Shown in pieces: positions 53,170 through 61,918 of a stretch of DNA of 64,000 bases. The stretch covers positions 1-64,000 of the forward strand of contig JADGFI010000017.1 of NCBI GenBank assembly GCA_016743945.1, in the 5' to 3' direction. Made by a program: the position numbers and the translations under genes. How positions within the stretch are numbered: position 1 is the first letter of the stretch; every line of letters begins with the position of its first letter. This DNA is from Desulfobacteraceae bacterium. Lineage in GTDB: Bacteria; Desulfobacterota; Desulfobacteria; Desulfobacterales; Desulfobacteraceae. The notes beneath the pieces were generated by a model, which had not been told where the DNA came from, searched no databases, and saw only the letters and a program-made list of their open reading frames with translations.

Positions 53170-55167
53170 TTAAAACCGGTAGGCCAGTTGTACGCCGATT
53201 TCCCTCGGTGGGGAGTATATGGTAAAGTAACCGCCGTGGGCACCCACGGAATCATATTCCGTGTCAAAAAGATTTTTTGCATAACAATAGACATCATAGT
53301 TCTCTGCTTCATAACCAATCTTAAGATTGACCAGATTGTAGGCATCTCTGCTGTTTTTATTTTCCTTGTCAAAATAGGTTTTTCCGTATCCGTTGATATC
53401 GACCCTGGAAAAAAAACCGTTGCCGGACCGGTATTGGGCCCCGATATTGTAATTGTATTCAGGAGCATAGGGATTTTTGTTTCCCTGGTAGTTTCCGTCG
53501 GCATCACTGTATTCGTCAAAGGCCGCATCACTGTAACCGAATGAGGCAAACAATCCCCATGATTTCGATATATTGGCATTGGCCTCCAGTTCAAATCCCT
53601 TTGATGTGGCTTTTGCAGCATTTGCCATGTAGGATTTGCCCGGTTCCGGCGAGGTCTTTGTCTGCATGTCATTGATGTCCATGTAGAATACGGCGGCGTT
53701 GAGCATGAGTTTGCCGTTAAAAAAGGTGCTTTTGGATCCTAACTCATAGTTCCACAATGTTTCCGTATCATAATCTTTGGAATATCCGGCGGCCGCATAG
53801 GGGTGAAAACCGCCCGACCGGTATCCTTTTGAAACCGTAGCATAGAACATATGATGAGCGTTTTTGCGGAATTTTACCTGGAGTTTCGGCGTTATTTCAT
53901 TACACGATTTTTCCAGATACAGATTCATGCCCCTGTCTTCAAATGTTTTATTGTCCTGATCGTATCTGATCCCGGCCAGGACCGAAAACCTCTGGCTTAG
54001 GGCATAGTCCCCGTGGAGGAACACTCCGAAGGAATCCCCCTCAATGGTTTGATAGGTGGGGTATGTTTCCGACGATGAAAATTGAACAAATTCGTATTCA
54101 TTATCGTCCTTGTCTGCATAGAGGCCGGCCAGCCATGTCAGCCTGTTTGCAGCGCCGGTCACCCTGAATTCCTGGGATGCTCGTTCGTAGGTATTATTGC
54201 TTTCCAGATGAAAATCGGAGGTGGGGGGAAAATGGTAATTACCCAGAGTAATACTTTCAAATGTTCTTTGGGTGGTAATGGATTCAAACCGGTAATTGTT
54301 GAAGTCGTAGCTGATCTTAAGGGCATGTGAGGTAGATTCCGATTCATCATACCCCATGATATCCGTGCTGATTTTTCTGTTTTCCCCCTGCACCCCGTTG
54401 ACGGCGTTGTCGCCGTCGTCACGTTTGAGCTTGGACGAGATAAAAGAGATGTCAAGGTTGTCCGAAGGGGTAAATCTCAGGTTTAATTTTCCGAAGTTGT
54501 GCTCCCGGTCATCTGTATGGCCGCCCTGTTTTGTGTTTTCGATAAACCCGTCTTTTTCATAGTGTTTTCCGGCTATGCCAAAATAGAACCTGTCTTTTAG
54601 AAGGGGGCCGCTTACATTTAACAGGATCGCTCTTTTGTTGTCCGTCCCCAGGTCGGCCTTTATTTTTCTCCTTGCCTCATTGTCCGGTTTCCGGGTGATG
54701 ATGTTGATGGCTCCGGCCTGGGTATCCTTACCGTAGAGCGTACCCTGGGGGCCCTTCAAGACTTCTATTCTCTTTATGTCCATCAACACTTCGTCAAACC
54801 CGTTTGAATTCAGGATAGGGATGCCGTCGATGAACATGCCCACAGAGGTGGACAAAGAGTCCCCTCTTGTTTTGATTCCCCTCATGGTCGGTGAGAAATT
54901 TCCGCCGCCGCTGTTGTCAAACAACATCAGGTTCGGGGTATAAGGGGCAATGTCCTTAACGGATTCGATCTGTTTGTCTTCCATGGAATAGGCATCAAAA
55001 AGCGTCAGGGATATGGGAACGTCCCGGCTGTTTTCTTCAACTTTTTGAGCGGTAACAGTTGTCGTCCCTGTGGTCATTTCCGCCCTTTGGTCCGCAAAAG
55101 CTGCAGTGACAGCTCCAAAAAGCACCAACGCCAGTCCCAAATTAAATATGCCATATGAATTTTTCAT
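53170..55167 (-). CDS. TonB-dependent receptor
   Basis: 665 residues from ATG 55167 (GGAGGAG four bases upstream). Signal peptide to about 'AAFADQRAE'; 'TTTVTAQKVEENSRD' is the Ton-box region; plug 'IKRIEVLKGPQGTLYGKDT' and 'GAINIITRKPDN'; barrel ending 'QLAYRF'. Very like the receptor at 61919 (shared 'KNPYAPEYNYNIGAQYR' type segments). An AraC gene lies ~120 bases upstream on the same strand. Confidence 0.93.
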   Translation of the reverse strand: MKNSYGIFNLGLALVLFGAVTAAFADQRAEMTTGTTTVTAQKVEENSRDVPISLTLFDAYSMEDKQIESVKDIAPYTPNLMLFDNSGGGNFSPTMRGIKTRGDSLSTSVGMFIDGIPILNSNGFDEVLMDIKRIEVLKGPQGTLYGKDTQAGAINIITRKPDNEARRKIKADLGTDNKRAILLNVSGPLLKDRFYFGIAGKHYEKDGFIENTKQGGHTDDREHNFGKLNLRFTPSDNLDISFISSKLKRDDGDNAVNGVQGENRKISTDIMGYDESESTSHALKISYDFNNYRFESITTQRTFESITLGNYHFPPTSDFHLESNNTYERASQEFRVTGAANRLTWLAGLYADKDDNEYEFVQFSSSETYPTYQTIEGDSFGVFLHGDYALSQRFSVLAGIRYDQDNKTFEDRGMNLYLEKSCNEITPKLQVKFRKNAHHMFYATVSKGYRSGGFHPYAAAGYSKDYDTETLWNYELGSKSTFFNGKLMLNAAVFYMDINDMQTKTSPEPGKSYMANAAKATSKGFELEANANISKSWGLFASFGYSDAAFDEYSDADGNYQGNKNPYAPEYNYNIGAQYRSGNGFFSRVDINGYGKTYFDKENKNSRDAYNLVNLKIGYEAENYDVYCYAKNLFDTEYDSVGAHGGYFTIYSPPREIGVQLAYRF

Positions 55168-55285
55168 AACTCCTCCGGTTCCGTTCAAAAATAAACATGA
55201 TGTTTGCCGCAATTTCCCGGTGCAGGAAATCTTTTGACAGAACTGTTTTGTTTATACCTAAATATATAAATTATAATAAGATTTG

Positions 55286-56317
55286 TTATGTCAGGCTAAC
55301 GATTTTGTCTTTTTCAATGACGCAATCGTTTATTTGGTTCGGGAAAGGGGATTTGAGATATTTGTTGGGGGAAACACCAACATGGTGTTTAAACGTTTTG
55401 GCAAAATGGCTCAGACTGGAATATCCGACGGCATATGCCACTTCGGTAACATTCATCCTGCCCTGCTGTAAAAGAGACATGGCGGTTTCAAGCCGTTGTC
55501 TGTGTAGATACTCAAACGGAGATATGCCGTAAACAAGACCAAAACAGCGGTGCAGCTTTGTGCGGCACATTCCCACAGAGCGGGCCAGGGATGACAGATT
55601 CTTTACATGTTCCGGGTCGCAGGCCATCAGGCGGGCCGCCTGACGGACACGGCCGATATCATCCGGTTTCAAGGAAGCGGTTCCCAAGTGGGGTGAACCT
55701 GTCCGGCATTGGTCCATTTTGTATGCCAGAAGTTCCATTACTTTTCCCTCGATGAACAGCCGGCGGATGACCCCCCGGAAGGAACAGGAGAGAATCTGAT
55801 TGATGACGCTTTGCATGGCCGGCGTGACCTCGTCTGAACAGTGACAAGGCCCTTCTCCCAGGCCCGGCAGTTTTTCGGAGATAAACTCAGGATAATCGGC
55901 CGCAAGGGAATCCAAAAAAGCGGGTTCTATTATAACGGTGAGGCTGAGCATCCGGCGGGACTTTATGGTTTCCATAAATTCGATCATCCCGGGAAAAGAA
56001 AAAAAGACACTCTGCCCCGCTTTGACCGGAAACGGCTTTTTCAGACATGCCGGATGGGATTCACTATGGCCCGAAAGACAAAATCCGATACCCAGAACGT
56101 CCTGGGTATCGGGTTGGGGAATATAGCGAAATCTGACCGGTTCATCCAGGCGGTAATCGGCCACGGACAGATGAATGCCGGGTTTCACGAAAAACATTTC
56201 GATCCCCCCTTTGCCAATTGCGGAAGGAATCGGGATGCGGTTATTATGGGTTGTTTTTGTCGGGCTTGAGGCGGCAAGATCAATCGTTTTCACTAGCATT
56301 CCCTTTCTAATCATCAT
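55286..56317 (-). CDS. AraC-family (PchR/YbtA-like) regulator
   Basis: 343 residues from 56317; starts at 56299 (ATG) or the following GTG would fit AAAGGGA better, so the N-terminus is uncertain by about six to eight residues. Sensor 'VKPGIHLSVADYRLDEPVRF' and 'LSCSFRGVIRRLFIEGKVMEL'; HTH units 'NLSSLARSVGMCRTKLHRCF' and 'NVTEVAYAVGYSSLSHFAKT'. Upstream of the TBDR on the same strand, so probably its activator. Confidence 0.9.
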   Translation of the reverse strand: MMIRKGMLVKTIDLAASSPTKTTHNNRIPIPSAIGKGGIEMFFVKPGIHLSVADYRLDEPVRFRYIPQPDTQDVLGIGFCLSGHSESHPACLKKPFPVKAGQSVFFSFPGMIEFMETIKSRRMLSLTVIIEPAFLDSLAADYPEFISEKLPGLGEGPCHCSDEVTPAMQSVINQILSCSFRGVIRRLFIEGKVMELLAYKMDQCRTGSPHLGTASLKPDDIGRVRQAARLMACDPEHVKNLSSLARSVGMCRTKLHRCFGLVYGISPFEYLHRQRLETAMSLLQQGRMNVTEVAYAVGYSSLSHFAKTFKHHVGVSPNKYLKSPFPNQINDCVIEKDKIVSLT

Positions 56318-56453
56318 TTTCTTTATTTCATCGGGTTCTATTTTTTTCTACGAGGTCAGGCAGGTGCCATAGAAAAGCCTGCCTGACATGTCCGTTCTAT
56401 TTAATGGCCATTAATGCTTTTTTTATGTCTTTGACTTCATTTTTTTCTCCTGC

Positions 56454-59400
56454 TTATAGGGTTCGTTTAATCTGATGAGTTGAAGTATTCTTCCTGTCCC
56501 CGGTTAAATACCAATAATGCGGGTCAAGGATAACCTTATCCGGTTTAAAAGACAGCTGCAGATTATAGGTGTGGGTACCGGGTTTGATACGGATTTTCTT
56601 TGTTTCTATTAACCGGCCTTTCCCATTTAAAAACCCGATTTCAAGCAAGGATGCAAGCGGTTTTCGGGTTAAATTACCCAGGCCGTCAAGGATACCCCGG
56701 GCCACCGATATCTCCAGGGTGACGATATCCTTTTCCATGGCGGCATGGGACAATGCCATCTGATATTGTGTGCGTTTCTCAAACCATTCTTTGGCAACGG
56801 GATGCAAAGACACAGGAAGCTCTTTTTTTAAATCTCTGTAAAAATCATGGGAAGTAATAAAACCGGATTTTTCTTCCTGCAGCCATTTATTCAGCCATTT
56901 GTTAAATATTTCCACGCCGAGCTGCTGTGCCAGGGCGTATAAAGCAAGCCCACCCTTTTCACGGGAAACATAGGCGGCCTCATCAACATCCAGAAGGGTA
57001 CTCTCGAAAATTTCCTCTTCACCCTTGCCTTCCTGATAATCGTTATACTTTTCATCCAGCCATTTGACTGCATTTTCATGACCGAAACACTCATCCATAA
57101 ATGTCAGTGCGTAGTATTCGGGAATGGATTCCGTAAAGATTTGTGCACCCTGCACGTTGGCAGGAAGAACTTTTGACCCTATCCACTGCTTTGCAAGTTC
57201 CCTTGCAACAGTGTAATAGAGATACTCCTTGTCTTCGGGTTTACTTATATCCGCTGTCCAGCCATGTTTTTCTGAGATTGCCGTTACATTATTAAAGGTA
57301 ACAAAATCATCATCATAAAAAGTTTTTTCTACAATACGCATGGAAGCGTATGGATACGCTCCCATCTTTTTTGCGAGCCACTGCATGGACTTTTGAACTG
57401 CATCCTGGTAAACCTTAATATTATAGACGTGTTTCGGATGATAATAGATCGAAACATGGGCATGCCCTGAATCAAATCCTTTCTTATCAAAATGTGCACA
57501 GATCAGCTTAAAGTCAAAGAGGCCCGGCTTTTCGGATCTGTACTGAAAATAATTACGGCTCTTTTCCTTCCAGGATTTAACAAGTCCTCCAGGGCCTGCT
57601 ACTTTCTGCCCGCCCGAGGTACTGACAACAATGTTCCATTTAAAAAGATCCGCCTGATCTGACTGAACCGCATTTGTTCGGGAAAAAATGTTATCAATAC
57701 TGGCAAGCTTTGATTTTATAGGCACAAGTCCCTGCTCCAGGCGGTCCTTATTGTTGTCCAGCTCTCTGTCTTCATCATAACCAAAATAGGGAAGAAGATT
57801 TGTGCCAAGAAAACTGCCATTGTATGTCAGATCCGCCTGGGGATCTTTTTGCTTAAATCCCCGGTAGTGAAGTTTTGCATGAACATTGAGTTTTATGGAC
57901 TCGCCGGGTTCCAAGGCCTTTGACAGGCTGTAAATTGTGTGCCGCAGGTCTTTGTTACTCTCTGCGATTTTAAGTTTTTGGCTTTGGCAGGTGATACTTT
58001 TTATTGTGAGGAATTTTTTTTGGTCAATGTGCAGTCTCTTGATCGGAAGATGACTTTTATTTTTTAAAGTAAGCTGCGATTCATACTCGGCCTTTCTCTC
58101 TTCAGGATAGATAGCAAGTTTTAAGTTCAGGTTTGTTATTTTAGGCTGCACGGTTTCCGCATATTTTTTATATTTTCTTTCATAGGCAGCCGCTTCAGCA
58201 TCTTCCTGATCCGGGGTTTGATACCCGGCCTTTACTATCAGGTTGTCGTAAATACCATATTGAAAAACGGCAAAAGCAGAGATAAAAAAAACAAGGGCAG
58301 ATACGCTGGCCGGGGTTAATCTTTTCTTTACAATCTTCAGCCGCTCTTTTAAGGTTCTGTTAGTTCCCCGATTCCAGAAAAGTATGGTCAGCAAAATAAA
58401 AATAACGGAAAGCATGCTCCATGCGCCGCCGTACCAGGGTAATGCAGTGTCGAAAACTCCGTAACCGTTTATTTCGGAGTATTGTTCAATTCCCGGAACA
58501 AATGGAAAGCCGAAATGAAGCTGATCAATCAAAGCAAATTCAAGGGATACCATGATAAAGATAAACGCTGCGATTGATAGCACATGACCTTTCAGGCGAT
58601 CTCCAAAAAGAGAGCCGATAAAAAACGCCATGCAAACGACCTGCATGGATGTCATCCATCCAAATCTGGACGAATAAAAATCTTTAAGATACAGGCCCCA
58701 TTCAATACCGGTAAATCCGGCAGCAAGCTGGGCAAAGAGACCGGTTGCAAGCATCAGTGTGCTTATAAGAAAAACTATTCCTGCAAGTGCAAGAAAGCGG
58801 GACAGAATAAAGACCCATGAGGGAGTCGGCATGGCATCTGTTATCTGCCAGACACCCGAGCTGCGAGCCTTAAACAAAAGCTCTCCTGAAAAGAGTATAA
58901 TAAAAAGAAAGGTCATTACCATCATTATTATGCGCACAAACGTCATTGCAGATGTAAGGGGAAGATGAGACGTCGTAATATAGAATTCAGATGTCCAGAC
59001 AAAATTGTTAAGCAGAAAGCAGGCACAGAGAAACACCATGACAAAACGGAAAAACGAGGTCCGGGCCATGCCCTTAAAGTCCATCCACGCAAAGCGAAAT
59101 GCTTTGGTAAAAAAGGATGCCCTGGTAAAAACACAAGTAAACGAAATGCTTTTGCTCTCGCACACATGGTTTTTTTTTAAATCTTTTTCAATAAAAGCTT
59201 TTTTCCGTGAAGGTCTTGCAATAAAATATTTAAAATCAAACCTGACAAATGAAGCAATAAACATTGCGATTGATATTGAGATCCAGATAATCCTGTTTAA
59301 AAGAAGGCCATGGCTGACAGGAAGATAGGCTGTGTTACGCTCGGCAATACCCATACCGTCAATAATTTCAAGGACAATGCTGTACCCGAAAGGGTCTATC

Positions 59401-60014
59401 ATCTGCAAGAGAAGAGGGTAGGAGGTTTCATGCCTCATGGCGTAGGGAATCATAATCATCATCATTACACAGAAAGAACCGATATAAGCGATCCCGCTTT
59501 TCCGGAAAAACACAACAAGAAATATTGCAAACGTCACAATAAAAAGAAGATTGGGGATTGAAAAAATCACGAATCCATGTAAAAGCTGTCCCCAGGGTAC
59601 TGCCCCGAACTGTTCGGGGGTGCCAGCGCCAACAAAGGGGAGAAGAAGCATACCAAGCGGATAACCCAGAGCGATTATAAAATTTATAGTCAAAGCCCCG
59701 AAATACTTGCCCGTAAAAAAAATTTTATCATTCAAAATTCCGGGGTACATGCTTTCTGCGGTTTTAAATTCCAGATCTCTTGCCAGGGCTCCTGCCGAAA
59801 CAATGGCTGCAATTATAATCAAAAAAATACCGGTTATTGATAAATTCTGATAAAAAACAACAGACGCATTCATCAGGGTATTGCTGTTGCCGTGATAATC
59901 ATTTGTCCCGACAGCATACCAGATACCCTGTGCTATCATCATAATAAAAAACAAATAGGTGAAAGGTTTTTTGAGATTATAAACAATCTCAAATCTCATT
60001 ATTTTTTTAAGCAT
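56454..60014 (-). CDS. ABC-2 permease fused to an M1-aminopeptidase-like domain with a degenerate active site
   Basis: 1186 residues. Residues 1-~590 contain two sets of membrane helices of ABC-2 type ('GALARDLEFKTAESMYPGIL', 'MASLFGDRLKGH'-like loops). Residues ~600-1186 follow the M1 metallopeptidase plan, but the zinc motif HExxH reads R938-E-L-A-K942, so both His ligands are lost; the third ligand region 'FTESIPEYYA' remains. No GAMEN motif is seen. The domain is thus probably a binding or structural module. The ATPase gene ends only six bases upstream, so the two form an ABC system. A truncated copy of the 3' end is at 52888-53158. Function unknown. Confidence 0.85.
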   Translation of the reverse strand: MLKKIMRFEIVYNLKKPFTYLFFIMMIAQGIWYAVGTNDYHGNSNTLMNASVVFYQNLSITGIFLIIIAAIVSAGALARDLEFKTAESMYPGILNDKIFFTGKYFGALTINFIIALGYPLGMLLLPFVGAGTPEQFGAVPWGQLLHGFVIFSIPNLLFIVTFAIFLVVFFRKSGIAYIGSFCVMMMIMIPYAMRHETSYPLLLQMIDPFGYSIVLEIIDGMGIAERNTAYLPVSHGLLLNRIIWISISIAMFIASFVRFDFKYFIARPSRKKAFIEKDLKKNHVCESKSISFTCVFTRASFFTKAFRFAWMDFKGMARTSFFRFVMVFLCACFLLNNFVWTSEFYITTSHLPLTSAMTFVRIIMMVMTFLFIILFSGELLFKARSSGVWQITDAMPTPSWVFILSRFLALAGIVFLISTLMLATGLFAQLAAGFTGIEWGLYLKDFYSSRFGWMTSMQVVCMAFFIGSLFGDRLKGHVLSIAAFIFIMVSLEFALIDQLHFGFPFVPGIEQYSEINGYGVFDTALPWYGGAWSMLSVIFILLTILFWNRGTNRTLKERLKIVKKRLTPASVSALVFFISAFAVFQYGIYDNLIVKAGYQTPDQEDAEAAAYERKYKKYAETVQPKITNLNLKLAIYPEERKAEYESQLTLKNKSHLPIKRLHIDQKKFLTIKSITCQSQKLKIAESNKDLRHTIYSLSKALEPGESIKLNVHAKLHYRGFKQKDPQADLTYNGSFLGTNLLPYFGYDEDRELDNNKDRLEQGLVPIKSKLASIDNIFSRTNAVQSDQADLFKWNIVVSTSGGQKVAGPGGLVKSWKEKSRNYFQYRSEKPGLFDFKLICAHFDKKGFDSGHAHVSIYYHPKHVYNIKVYQDAVQKSMQWLAKKMGAYPYASMRIVEKTFYDDDFVTFNNVTAISEKHGWTADISKPEDKEYLYYTVARELAKQWIGSKVLPANVQGAQIFTESIPEYYALTFMDECFGHENAVKWLDEKYNDYQEGKGEEEIFESTLLDVDEAAYVSREKGGLALYALAQQLGVEIFNKWLNKWLQEEKSGFITSHDFYRDLKKELPVSLHPVAKEWFEKRTQYQMALSHAAMEKDIVTLEISVARGILDGLGNLTRKPLASLLEIGFLNGKGRLIETKKIRIKPGTHTYNLQLSFKPDKVILDPHYWYLTGDRKNTSTHQIKRTL

Positions 60015-60020
60015 TTTTCC

Positions 60021-60917
60021 CTACCCCCTTGCCGAAGCCAAAAAATCTATTTCAGGGTGAATAACGGCAAAGTAGGCATCTTCCATGTCCGCCTCTTTCT
60101 CCTTAAAAGAGGAATCCGGCAACGTGTCGCTGTAAACGTCCACACTCATCCTGCCCTGTTTTAAATGGGAAGAGGTTACAAAAAATTTTTTCTCGTATTC
60201 CGCCAGTTCACCACGGGTAATCTCTTTTTCCCAGATCTTTCCTTTTACGGATTCAATAAGCTTTTTCGGGGCTCCTCTGTACAGTACTTCACCATTGCCG
60301 ATAACTGCCATATCGCTGCACAGGGTTGTTACATCCTCAACAATGTGTGTCGAAAGAATAACAATCGTCTCTTGGCCAAGTTCGCTCAAAATATTGTAAA
60401 AACGCTTGCGTTCAGCAGGGTCCAGCCCGGCTGTCGGTTCATCCACAATAATGAGTTTGGGGCTGCCGATCAATGCCTGGGCAATTCCAAAGCGCTGTTT
60501 CATCCCGCCTGAATAGGTCCCCAGCTTTTTTTTGCGGACATCATAGAGGTTAACTTTGTTAAGAAGGGCTTTTACCAGCTTTTTTCTTTCCTTTTTGTTT
60601 ACAATTCCTTTTAGGTCCGCCACATAATCGAGCATCTCTTGGGCTGAAACAGTGTCGTAAACACCAAACTCCTGGGGAAGATACCCCAGCACCTTTCGTG
60701 CTTCCTGGGGTTTTTTAAACATATCAATTTCATCCAGAACGATTTTACCCTGATCCGCATCCTGCAGCGTTGCGATTGTGCGCATAAAGGTTGATTTGCC
60801 TGCGCCATTCTGCCCCAAAAGACCAAACATCCCCTTTCCTATTGTCAGATTTATACTTTTGAGAGCCTGCACTCCATTGGGATAGGTTTTTGAAAGATTA
60901 TTTATTTTAAGTTCCAT
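60021..60917 (-). CDS. ABC-2-type transporter ATPase
   Basis: 298 residues from ATG 60917. Walker A 'GQNGAGKST', Q-loop 'GYLPQEFGVYD', signature 'YSGGMKQRFGIAQALIG', Walker B 'LIIVDEPTAGLDPAER', switch His in 'ILSTHIVED'. It partners the fusion permease six bases downstream. The 'GYLPQEFG' form is typical of ATPases paired with M1-containing permeases. Confidence 0.92.
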   Translation of the reverse strand: MELKINNLSKTYPNGVQALKSINLTIGKGMFGLLGQNGAGKSTFMRTIATLQDADQGKIVLDEIDMFKKPQEARKVLGYLPQEFGVYDTVSAQEMLDYVADLKGIVNKKERKKLVKALLNKVNLYDVRKKKLGTYSGGMKQRFGIAQALIGSPKLIIVDEPTAGLDPAERKRFYNILSELGQETIVILSTHIVEDVTTLCSDMAVIGNGEVLYRGAPKKLIESVKGKIWEKEITRGELAEYEKKFFVTSSHLKQGRMSVDVYSDTLPDSSFKEKEADMEDAYFAVIHPEIDFLASARG

Positions 60918-61002
60918 ATTGTTTCCATTCTTATGGTTAATCTGTTTGACCTCACCTGCACTCTTTTTATGCAAAGCCGCTTGAGAAGATTATAGAATTT
61001 TT

Positions 61003-61827
61003 TTAATCTTCTGTTCTTAAATGAACAATCGATGCTATGTTGAAAAAATCCGAAAAATATGAGCCCAATTTCATCTTGAAAGAATATTCTTTTTTCAGGC
61101 CCTTATACATCGGAATTTCACTCACTATCCTGATTCTGCTGTCCCAGTTTTCAAGTTCCAGGACTTTCTTTATTCCCCAGCTTTTACCAATTGCCGCACC
61201 ATTCATACCTCCGGCTTTCAATACCTTTTTGGTTGCTACTTTTATCCCGAAATCTGAAAGAAAATCGAAAATAAAATCACACTTTCCAAAACGATTTGCC
61301 ATTTTAGTGAAAAATGTTTTCATCTGCTGATCGTCAAAATAGTAGAAGACCCCGCCGGCAATACACATCAGTCCATCCTTAACCTCAATGTCCGCAAGCC
61401 AGTTGTTATCAAGAAACGAACCGGCAATTGTTTTTCTTCTTTCATTGTCCTGAAAAAATTTTCTTCGAAGCTCAATAACCTCCGGCAAATCAAGCTCATA
61501 AAACAGGATACGGCCGTTGTCTATGCGGTCAAATGTAGTATCCATACCGCAGCCGATATTGACGATGGTTCCGTGCGGAAACTCTTTTATGAATTCGGAG
61601 ACTATACTGTCTATCTGAAGACTTCGCGCAACCCAGCCCATCTGACTGAGCCGGTTTATATTTTGGGTAATGGTTGAAAAATCATAATCAAGTTTTTCAA
61701 TAATATCCAATGCCTTCTTATCGAATAATTGAGGATTTGGTTTTTTCGCTTCAACAGCTCTTCCCCATAAAGGCAGTAAAAGAGTTTCCTGTACTTTAGT
61801 AAGTTGAATCCTGATTTTTTCACCCAT
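61003..61827 (-). CDS. LCM/TcmP-family SAM-dependent methyltransferase
   Basis: 274 residues. 'TIVNIGCGMDTTFDRI' is the SAM loop, 'LFYELDLPEVIELRRKFF' the acidic motif, 'GLMCIAGGVFYYFDDQQMK' the downstream core. Same family as 9652-10470, with a diverged C-terminus ('LELENWDSRIRIVSEI'). AAGGA nine bases before the ATG. It lies 91 bases after the TBDR at 61919 and 86 bases before the ABC pair, all minus strand, so it probably belongs with the receptor. Confidence 0.83.
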   Translation of the reverse strand: MGEKIRIQLTKVQETLLLPLWGRAVEAKKPNPQLFDKKALDIIEKLDYDFSTITQNINRLSQMGWVARSLQIDSIVSEFIKEFPHGTIVNIGCGMDTTFDRIDNGRILFYELDLPEVIELRRKFFQDNERRKTIAGSFLDNNWLADIEVKDGLMCIAGGVFYYFDDQQMKTFFTKMANRFGKCDFIFDFLSDFGIKVATKKVLKAGGMNGAAIGKSWGIKKVLELENWDSRIRIVSEIPMYKGLKKEYSFKMKLGSYFSDFFNIASIVHLRTED

Positions 61828-61855
61828 TGTTTTTATCCTTCATAAGATTATTGTA

Positions 61856-61897
61856 CCCACCTGAACCCCTTTCTCTGTGGGAGAAGGTGCCGGTGGG
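61856..61897. repeat. Imperfect hairpin repeat between receptor and methyltransferase
   Basis: CCCACC (61856-61861) pairs with GGTGGG (61892-61897), with inner CCTTTCTC/GGGAGAAGG pairing. It resembles the widespread intergenic CCCTCACC...CTCTCCC...GGGAGAGGG repeats of proteobacteria. Confidence 0.5.
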
Positions 61898-61918
61898 TGA
61901 GGTTAGACACTGAACAAA

